A DNA stretch of 15,000 nucleotides. Source: Theodoxus fluviatilis. Its lineage: Eukaryota > Mollusca > Gastropoda > Cycloneritida > Neritidae. The notes beneath the pieces are model-generated. The model saw nothing but the letters and a program-made list of their open reading frames with translations, made no database searches and was not told the DNA's origin. The position numbers were made by a program, and so were the translations under genes. Shown here one piece after another: positions 8,373-15,000 of the stretch; positions within the stretch are counted from its first letter, which is position 1; the number at the start of each line of letters is the position of its first letter. The DNA is taken from positions 1-15,000 of the forward strand of contig JAWQFJ010026578.1 of assembly GCA_034096865.1 (NCBI GenBank), written 5' to 3'.

Positions 8373-8706
8373 CGAAATGACTGCCGTACTGAATTTCGAC
8401 TTTCCCTGCACAAGCTAGGAGAACCCCCGAATCTACAGAACGTTGTGAAGGAGACGTTCGTAACATCCGAGGGCACGGCGCTTGACTCGCATTGCCGCTC
8501 CCTAACCAGGGGTGAAAGCTGTGACTGACCCTTGACGTGGTCATGGACCAGCAGTGGTATGGCTCAAGGCACTCAACAGTATGAAGTGTCTCAGAACACT
8601 CTACATCACACTGTGGAGTATACGGGAATGAAGTTCTAGCTGACAAGCTAGTCAAAATGAGAGCAGAGAAAACCAGAAGACAATGAAGTCTCCACTACAG
8701 AGATGA
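8373..8706. other. Unique DNA between element H copy 4 and LINE fragment 1
   Basis: About 330 bp with no recognisable gene. A plus-strand frame runs from the 3' tail of element H copy 4 to 8528, but it has no start of its own and no family resemblance. Some of this sequence could be flank of the LINE insertion at 8707. Confidence 0.35.
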
Positions 8707-8735
8707 TCAGTTCAGTTCAGTTCAGTTCAGTTCAG
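8707..8735 (-). repeat. (ACTGA)n 3' tail of LINE fragment 1
   Basis: Five perfect TTCAG units on the plus strand (ACTGA-type on the minus strand) directly follow the end of the retrotransposon reading frame. The frame's stop codon, at 8732-8734, lies inside the first tail unit. Non-LTR elements of several clades end in short tandem repeats rather than poly(A), so this marks the 3' end of the element. Confidence 0.75.
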
Positions 8736-9300
8736 TCTCTTAACCCTGAGATGGGTTGTTGAGGCACCACTGATGACTTTTGGACAATCTTCCTCCATCG
8801 ATCTCTATCCTCTGTGGCTCGCTGTGAGTCTGCAAAGGTCAAGCCTGTCCACTCTTTCATGTTTGTCTTCCTACCTCTTTCTCTGCCTGCCTCTCCTTCT
8901 CCCACCTGGTCTTGGCCAGCCCACTGCCTCTTGATACGTGACCGTACCACTTCAGCTTTCTGCTTTTCACGATTGAGAGCAGGTCTTCGTACTGTCCAAA
9001 TGCTTTCCTGATCCTTTTGCTGACTTCCTCATTCGTGACATGGTCTTTATATGAGATGTTCAGAATCTTGCGGTAGCATCTCATTTTTGTATCCGTCTCT
9101 GTAGTTCAGATGTGAGTGTCCAGGACTCGCATGCATACAAGAATACGGAGATGGCCAGCGTGCGCACGAGCCTGATCTTCGACGCGAGAGTGATATTTCT
9201 GTCACGCCATATTGGCTTCAACTTTGCCAATGCTGCTGTTGTTTGTGCTATCCTGGACAGTATCTGGACAGTATCTGATCCGGACACAGCCGAAGGACAG
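8732..9300 (-). mobile_element. LINE fragment 1: C-terminal part of an endonuclease-reverse transcriptase ORF, frameshifted
   Basis: Translating the minus strand gives, in order, SRIAQTTAALAKLKPIWRD, then FLYACESWTLT, then RCYRKILNISYKDHVTNEEV, then LKWYGHVSR, then KEWTGLTFADSQRA and KSSVVPQ. These are the hallmark C-terminal blocks of the abundant invertebrate endonuclease-reverse transcriptase LINEs. The reading passes through three frames: one break is at about 9081-9084 between the ACESWTL and CYRKIL blocks, another at about 8880-8940. The catalytic reverse transcriptase and endonuclease domains are missing (5' truncation near 9300), so it is dead. I cannot assign the clade with certainty. 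The (ACTGA)n tail marks its 3' end. Confidence 0.85.
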
Positions 9301-9317
9301 CTACCACCACTGACTAA

Positions 9318-9567
9318 GACAAGAACGGGTTTTAATTTTCCAACTGATGACATCGCACTGCAGAATGAAATAGGTATGCATCGAAACTCCATCTGTCCCC
9401 ATCGTCAACATACTGTTGAGCACGTTCTTCAGGACTACAAAAATCACCACACAATAAGAGAAGAGTAACGCCAACAACCAGTAGCTGTTTCCGAAAAGCT
9501 GTATGGACCGCTGGACCAAGTGCGCAGGACAGCACACTTCAGAGCAAGAACTGGTCTCCATGTGTGA
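9318..9567 (+). mobile_element. LINE fragment 2: C-terminal tail of an RNase H-bearing or Jockey/I-like retrotransposon, with premature stop
   Basis: The plus strand reads TRTGFNF, then ICPHRQHTVEHVLQD at about 9390-9435, then an in-frame TAA at 9466-9468, and on in the same frame SEKLYGPLDQVRRTAHF and RTGL, ending with TGA at 9565-9567. The Cys-x-x-x-x-TxEHVLQ block followed by KL(W/Y)GPLxxL(R/K)KTAxF is the usual C-terminal signature of many invertebrate LINE ORF2 proteins after the RNase H domain. The second CysHis partner that normally follows EHVLQ-x-C is Tyr here, another decay mark. Reverse transcriptase and RNase H cores are absent. Confidence 0.7.
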
Positions 9568-9723
9568 CGGCATTCGAGAAGGAGACTGCTCAGATTGTAC
9601 TGGAACGTGACCTTGTGCGTGTTATCTATGTGTCACCCTGTTCGTTTCCAGGTGTCGGTAAGGAATAGACAACGGCCCTATGTTGAGGGGCTTAAGTGTA
9701 AAGCAACTTAAACAAACAGCAAG
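9568..9723. other. Short unique stretch, possibly LINE fragment 2 3' flank
   Basis: It follows the LINE 2 stop and leads to the palindrome. The first 20-30 bases (GGCATTCGAGAAGGAG) look like a LINE 3'UTR. Nothing else is recognised. Confidence 0.35.
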
Positions 9724-10602
9724 CAATGAGCGACTTTTTTGGAAATTATCTCCCTTGCCGCCGCTTGGCGGCGCGTCGGCTCCAAGGGGCTTGGTTGGTA
9801 CACAGGACAAGTTCTTTCGCTTAGATTAGACCTGAGTGTTCGAGGTTTTTTAATTGTTTTCTTGCTGTCGCTTTCAAATCTGTTCACAGTACTAGGCTGG
9901 CTGGTTTACTTAGATGTGATTTTTTTTAATGCGTGCTAGCTGATATTAGGTTTAGAGCTTGAATTTTCAATGATATTACGCTTACAACTCCAGTGTTCGA
10001 ACCAATGAAAACCACGGAAAGAGATGGCCGTTTCGTTCCTTGCATCTCATTGGCCAGCTTGTCATGAGGTCAGCCTGATCACGCGCTGACCTCATGACAG
10101 TTGTAAGCGGAAAAAGCGAGTTGTAAGCGTAGATGTGATTTTTTTAATGCGTGCTAACTGATATTAGGTTTAAAGCTTGAATTTTCAATGATATTACGCT
10201 TACAACTCGCTTTTTCCGCTTACAACTGTCATGAGGTCAGCGCGTGATCAGGCTGACCTCATGACAAGCTGGCCAATGAGATGCAAGGAACGAAACGGCC
10301 ATCTCTTTCCGTGGTTTTCATTGGTTCGAACACTGGAGTTGTAAGCGTAATATCATTGAAAATTCAAGCTCTAAACCTAATATCAGCTAGCACGCATTAA
10401 AAAAAATCACATCTAAGTAAACCAGCCAGCCTAGTACTGTGAACAGATTTGAAAGCGACAGCAAGAAAACAATTAAAAAACCTCGAACACTCAGGTCTAA
10501 TCTAAGCGAAAGAACTTGTCCTGTGTACCAACCAAGCCCCTTGGAGCCGACGCGCCGCCAAGCGGCGGCAAGGGAGATAATTTCCAAAAAAGTCGCTCAT
10601 TG
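9724..10602. repeat. 879-bp near-perfect palindrome: 408-bp inverted arms, 63-bp spacer
   Basis: Left arm 9724-10131 and right arm 10195-10602 are reverse complements around a centre at 10163. Each base x that I compared pairs with 20326-x, and a 201-bp segment translates to the same 66 residues from either arm. The outer ends are CAATGAGCGAC and GTCGCTCATTG. I see no clear target-site duplication. The 63-bp spacer (10132-10194) is itself a third copy of 9912-9975, with two substitutions and one T fewer. Each arm ends internally with a block bounded by TTACGCTTACAACTC and AGTTGTAAGCG. No protein is plausible. A fold-back transposable element or a recent inverted duplication would both fit. 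Confidence 0.95.
9975..10131. mobile_element. Candidate MITE nested in the left palindrome arm (mirror copy at 10195-10351)
   Basis: The block is flanked by inverted ends TTACGCTTACAACTC and GAGTTGTAAGCGTA and is about 157 bp. The right-hand end has a second AGTTGTAAGCG motif at about 10099-10109. Inside is a 15-bp perfect stem, TGTCATGAGGTCAGC with GCTGACCTCATGACA, around a 10-nt loop (about 10061-10100). The same block occurs inverted in the right arm. Short terminal inverted repeats without coding capacity fit a MITE, but no target-site duplication is proven. Confidence 0.45.
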
Positions 10603-11023
<421 letters not shown>

Positions 11024-11138
11024 CGTCTTACTCTCGTTCCGCATCTTATTTTGCTCTAGCCAGTCCTACTGCTCATTTGTGACTTTAGTCCGATAGTTTT
11101 CGTACCATCTAGCCCTGACGCCTTCTTCATTAAACTTT

Positions 11139-11534
<396 letters not shown>

Positions 11535-11735
11535 TTAATAGTGAGATCCGTGTTGAATACTATGTAGATGTGTGCAGTGATGTTCTTGGGAGTGGGTGAG
11601 GTGTGTGGCTTTAAGGTGTGTTGCTAGGCGTGGATTGTGCTCAGTTTTCCTGGGTCATTGGAAAACACGGTTGGAACCTGAATGATCTGAGCCTGTCCCG
11701 ATACTCCCTGGTAGCCTATTTAGTGGCTTGGGGTC
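11535..11735. other. Unique stretch, no gene seen
   Basis: G/T-rich unique DNA between the GAT tract and the 25-bp minisatellite, with no supported feature. Confidence 0.35.
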
Positions 11736-11910
11736 GCCCCTGGCTGAGCTGCTGGAGCAGGCCCCTGGCTGAGCTGCTGGACCAGGCCCCTGGCTGAGCT
11801 GCTGGACCAGGCCCCTGGCTGAGCTGCTGGAGCAGGGCCCTGGCTGAGCTGCTGGAGCAGGCCCCTGGCTGAGCTGCTGGAGCAGGCCCCTGGCTGATCT
11901 GCTAGAGCAG
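11736..11910 (+). repeat. 25-bp minisatellite, seven units
   Basis: Seven contiguous 25-bp units, GCCCCTGGCTGAGCTGCTGG plus AGCAG or ACCAG. The fifth unit starts GGCCC and the seventh carries GATCTGCTAG. Each unit contains CTGCTGGAGCAG, a short self-complementary stem. Since 25 is not divisible by three, minus-strand frames cycle through Ala/Gln/Pro-, Ser- and Leu/Gln-rich peptides every three units, which marks them as non-coding. Confidence 0.93.
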
Positions 11911-12480
11911 GCCCCGAAAGCCGAGCAGCCAGGGGTTCCCGCTGAAGAGCGGCTCCGGCTGTCACTCATTTTCGGAGCGTCCCGTTTCTATGGCTTGTAT
12001 TCTGCCAAAGTTTGTCGTTCTTGTGCTTTTCCACTCTGTGGGTTGGGGATAAGAATTGACCCACCGGGTCTCCCAACGCGATTCGTAAAGGGCGAATAAG
12101 CAGAAAAATCGAGACGACTTGCTCTCACTCGATCAATCAAGCTCGAGTGTTTTTCGTAATCAATGGCCCTACATACCCTACATAGAAATACAGGCCGTAA
12201 AACTTCATTTATCATCGTTTGCTCCTCTACAGACTACGACTGCAATTGTCTTTTGAGTAATTGAATTACGTGGGATATTCCTTCAAAAGACTTCGACATG
12301 ACAGATCACATGTACAGAGTAATTCTCCAATTGCATAGGCCAATCACAGCTTTCATCAGGGTTCCGGCACAACCTGTCAACGCTTACGTCATTTCAGGGG
12401 CTTAAAATGCCGCTGAGCGTCTGATTTTCGACAATTTTATTACTCCAGCATTCATTCTCCACGTAAAATTCCTACCGCTT
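11911..12480. other. Upstream region of mp2, with CCAAT and CRE motifs
   Basis: No gene is seen in 11911-12300. Closer to mp2 there is CCAAT at 12340-12344 and TTACGTCAT (CRE-like) at 12384-12392. These add to the promoter block at 12482-12523 but lie about 250-290 bp from the start codon, so their relevance is uncertain. Confidence 0.35.
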
Positions 12481-12481
12481 T

Positions 12482-12632
12482 GGGCATGCGCAAGTTGTAA
12501 AACACAAAAAGGAAATGACGTCGTTCTTCAGTGACGAAAACATCAGAAATGGATGGAGTTACAGTTGGTGGGTCGGGACGTTGTGTCTTGGAGTGAAAAC
12601 TATCGCGGCAACGTCATCCCCCAGTTGTTACC
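12482..12632 (+). promoter_or_regulatory. Candidate promoter and 5'UTR of mp2 with NRF1-like and ETS/CRE-like sites
   Basis: GGGCATGCGCAAG at 12482-12494 resembles an NRF1 site. GGAAATGACGTCG at 12511-12523 combines an ETS core with a CRE. The second block is a match in 11 of 13 positions to the inverted block upstream of mp1, at nearly the same distance from the ATG (about 110 versus 116 bp). No TATA box is seen. A TATA-less NRF1/ETS/CRE promoter is typical of broadly expressed genes. Confidence 0.45.
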
Positions 12633-12827
12633 ATGGACCTCTCCCCGAGGGACACAGGAATTATTATTGGTGCAGCCGGAACTATGGGCACCTTCCTCGG
12701 CATCTTTCTTGTATACCGCGCTTATCAATACACAAAGGAGTCCAAGAACTCGCCATGTGGAGGAAAATGCGGCAGATGCGGGAGATGCTGCAGATGTCAC
12801 TTCGATCATTCCGATCCACATATGTGA
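12633..12827 (+). CDS. mp2: putative 64-aa single-pass membrane microprotein with Cys-rich tail (unrecognised)
   Basis: The start is in a strong context (TTACCATGG). Residues 1-8 (MDLSPRDT) are polar. About 9-30 form a membrane span with a regular glycine spacing (G9, G13, G16, G19, G23), as in glycine-zipper helices that pack together. 31-41 is charged (YQYTKESKNSP). 42-55 is C-x3-C-x2-C-x2-CC-x-C, six Cys among Gly, Lys and Arg. The end, 56-64, has three His. The Cys/His tail could bind metal or be lipidated. The basic residues after the span predict that the tail is cytosolic. A donor (CTAG|GTAACT) follows at 12850/12851, a good acceptor (TTTTACAG) ends at 13878, and AATAAA lies at 14136, so a two-exon transcript with the CDS in exon 1 is plausible. 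I recognise no family. Confidence 0.5.
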   Translation: MDLSPRDTGIIIGAAGTMGTFLGIFLVYRAYQYTKESKNSPCGGKCGRCGRCCRCHFDHSDPHM

Positions 12828-12850
12828 CAGTGCTGCCCACCGTCCACTAG

Positions 12851-13878
12851 GTAACTCGTTGCGGTGTGTACGTATTGCAGATATGAGTGGAACGTCACAG
12901 TGTTTACAAACATGTTACGTTGACCTCATTCAGTCATCCATTCTTTCATTCATGCTCTCATTCATTCCATGAATTTGCATAGTCATCCATCAATCGGTCC
13001 ATTCTGTTGTGTAACCTGGAAGGCGTCGGTGATCTTACAAAAACAAACAGGCAGCACACATCTCGGACGCTCCGTTACCTCTTCTTATCCACTGCTAACG
13101 TCTCTTCTGCAAGTGATGCCTTGTACAGTTGTAGTCTTTTGTTATCTTTTATCTGGGCTCTCCCTTACTTTGCCTGCTTAGTCAGATACGGTAGGGTTGT
13201 GCTGGAAGGAAACACTGCACCAGAAGAAAACTCTTGCATATTTTGCAGTTCGTGTCTCAACCCTCGGATGCAGATTCCAAAGGCCAGCCTTCCCACCCAG
13301 GCATGTGCATGAGAGCAATTCGAAAAGCCGGCATGATGGTTGGGTGTCCAGCATGGATCGAAAATCCGCGACACTCCTTTTTCGTCATCTGGGAGGCAAG
13401 GCACACCCATCCTCCTGCAAGGACCGTGATTTCTACTCTGGACATCCACACACAGCCTGGCACTGACGCCCTGGAAGGTTAGAGACCTCAACAAAGACTT
13501 CATTAGATTAATCACAAAAACACTTAAAAAAGATCAATACACCCCCTTGTTTCATGGTAATATGTTGCATCATGGAGCATACAGCAATTAATTTAAAGCA
13601 ATTGCTTTCAAGTATAATTTCGTTTTCAGACCTAAACCGATCCTTGTTTCCTGCGTGTGAAAGCACCTGCAAGTCCAGCAGAGTCGACCGGCTGTTCCTT
13701 GTTTGGTCATCTCTTGCTCCCGGGGATGTGGAATTCAACAAGTGTTTACTGTGAATATGATTACTTCATGGAAGGATGCTAACGGCAGATCTTTGACCCT
13801 TTGTTCACATAGGAAGAAATTGACACATTTGGAAAGGTTATCATCCCAGAACTCATTCTTTTATCTCTTGTTTTACAG
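12851..13878 (+). other. Probable 3'UTR intron of mp2
   Basis: Donor CTAG|GTAACT at 12851. The best acceptor is a pyrimidine-rich run ending TTGTTTTACAG at 13878. Alternatives are CGTTTTCAG at 13629, TATTTTCAG at about 13910 and CTTATTGCAG at 14095. No other gene is convincing inside. Several 65-115 codon frames on both strands around 13150-13520 lack start context, domains and family resemblance. The intron would be about 1.03 kb. Confidence 0.4.
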
Positions 13879-14446
13879 GAAAACGCGTCTTTTATCGTTG
13901 TTATTTTCAGCTATTGAAAATACCATCCATATTGGATACTATAGGGTTCAGTTTGTCAACGAGAGTTCACCATGAACTCTTTTGAGAAGGTTGTGCGTTT
14001 TACAACAAGAAATTGAGTAATTTTACACGAATAAGTTAGCTGTGAGTTTTTTCTATCACGTGTTTACTTTTTCATCTTATTGCAGTATATTTACACACGA
14101 ATCAAACGTAGGATTTTATAGTTTTCTTCCAAGAAAATAAAAAATTAGTGTGCTATCTTTGATTCTTGTCCGTATTAAAAATTGATCAATCTAAGATTGT
14201 GCAAGTGTTGGAAATTCACGAACAGGAAATGAAAAAAAGAAGAAAATAGCGGAGACGTCACGCTGAGAATCTGATCGTTTTGTTCGTTCTCCTTTTTACG
14301 CCTTTTCCAGAAATATTATCAGTGGAGGGGGAAGGACGGTATATTCAGAATCGTGTAGATCCCCACTAAACGCCTATAACCCAGGTGATGAACGCACTCT
14401 CACTATGGCCTTTCGGGTTTTCCCTCTGCCTCTCCCTCACAATCGT
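13879..14446 (+). other. Candidate terminal exon of mp2 and unique DNA before the 12-bp array
   Basis: The proposed last exon runs from 13879 to just past the poly(A) signal. It has no long coding frame, as expected for a 3'UTR. 14160-14446 is AT-rich then mixed DNA with no recognised feature. Confidence 0.3.
14136..14141 (+). terminator. AATAAA poly(A) signal, candidate end of mp2 transcript
   Basis: Canonical hexamer in AAGAAAATAAAAAATTAG, followed about 10 bp later by GTGTGCT and T-rich sequence, which suits a cleavage site and GU/U-rich element. It is the first good signal downstream of mp2 on that strand. Confidence 0.4.
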
Positions 14447-14950
14447 ACTCACGACTGCACTCACGACTGCACTCACGACTGCACTCACGACTGCGCTCAC
14501 GACTGTACTCACGACTGTACTCACGACTGCACTCACGACTGCACTCACGACTGCACTCACGACTGCACTCACGACTGCGCTCACGACTGCGCTCACGACT
14601 GCACTCACGACTGCACTCACGACTGCACTCACGACTGCACTCACGACTGCACTCACGACTGCACTCACGACTGCGCTCACGACTGCGCTCACGACTGCAC
14701 TCACGACTGCGCTCACGACTGCGCTCACGACTGCACTCACGACTGCACTCACGACTGCACTCACGACTGCGCTCACGACTGCACTCACGACTGCACTCAC
14801 GGCTGCGCTCACGACTGCGCTCACGACTGCACTCACGACTGCACTCACGACTGCACTCACGACTGCGCTCACGACTGCGCTCACGACTGCGCTCACGACT
14901 GCGCTCACGACTGCACTCACGACTGCACTCACGACTGCACTCACGACTGT
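14447..14950 (+). repeat. 12-bp minisatellite, 42 units of RCTCACGACTGY
   Basis: Exactly 504 bp of 12-bp units with no indels. Units differ almost only at the first base, A or G (ACTCACGACTGC versus GCTCACGACTGC), with a few TGT endings and one GGCTGC. The period is a multiple of three, so plus (Thr/Ala-His-Asp-Cys) and minus (Val-Val-Ser-Ala) frames stay open for about 190 codons. These are repeat by-products without flanking protein sequence. Confidence 0.96.
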
Positions 14951-15000
14951 CTCCTTACGCTGTAGCCTTGTGTGGCCTCCACAGCTGGTGGGCCCTTGGG

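Noticed and set aside
9739..10587. Identical 66-codon frames in the two palindrome arms as duplicated genes
   Set aside because: They begin inside repeat DNA at a non-ATG start, and identity follows from the inverted repeat itself.
9724..10602. Terminal inverted repeats of a single DNA transposon with a coding core
   Set aside because: The 63-bp spacer has no coding room and no target-site duplication is visible. A fold-back structure or inverted duplication is the better description.
13007..13515. Overlapping 68-116 codon frames on both strands at 13000-13520
   Set aside because: Mutually overlapping, no start context, no domain. They lie in the proposed mp2 intron.
14366..14965. ~190-codon frames (Val-Val-Ser-Ala on minus, Thr-His-Asp-Cys on plus) as proteins
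   Set aside because: Pure by-products of the 12-bp array with only short non-repeat ends.

Overview
This window looks like repeat-rich nuclear DNA from an animal, most likely a marine mollusc and perhaps a gastropod. The metazoan assignment rests on non-LTR retrotransposon fragments, splice-site and poly(A)-type signals, long (CA)n/(GA)n/(GAT)n microsatellites, and the absence of any bacterial operon or long unique coding region. The mollusc assignment is an inference from repeat style and is not proven here. No housekeeping gene is recognisable.

Layout. 1-750: minus-strand, window-truncated copy of an ~850 bp interspersed repeat (here called element H). 757-996: polypurine, G4-prone tract. 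1640-1980: promoter-like region and a 49-codon single-pass membrane microprotein (mp1, 1778-1927). 2920-3771, 4533-5402 and 7515-8372: three full-length plus-strand copies of element H. It has a 5' hairpin, an 8-bp tandem block, short subterminal inverted repeats, a 3' hairpin and T/T insertion flanks, which fits a non-autonomous Helentron (HINE). Each copy carries about ten TCAAGGTCA nuclear-receptor half-sites, many fused as direct repeats with zero spacing. 4221-4490: pentamer satellite. 5458-6844: 45-bp minisatellite with an emerging 180-bp higher-order repeat. 7208-7398: (GT)n(GCGT)n(GA)n. 8707-9567: 3' ends of two different LINEs in opposite orientation, both broken. 9724-10602: near-perfect palindrome with 408-bp arms and a 63-bp spacer. 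10792-11023: (CA)n. 11144-11534: (GAT/GAC)n. 11736-11910: 25-bp minisatellite. 12480-14150: second membrane microprotein (mp2, 12633-12827) with a promoter-like region, a probable 3'UTR intron and a poly(A) signal. 14447-14950: 12-bp minisatellite.

The only gene candidates worth serious follow-up are mp1 and mp2. Both lie on the plus strand, have a strong ACCATGG start, one membrane span after a short M-x-L-x-x-(K/R)-D-(S/T) head, a splice donor at most 50 nt after the stop, and a shared GGAAATGAYGTCR promoter block about 110-130 bp upstream. They may be divergent paralogues of an undescribed microprotein family. This rests on reading alone and needs transcript and homology data. Almost all other long open frames here are by-products of tandem repeats whose unit length is a multiple of three or that lack stop trinucleotides.
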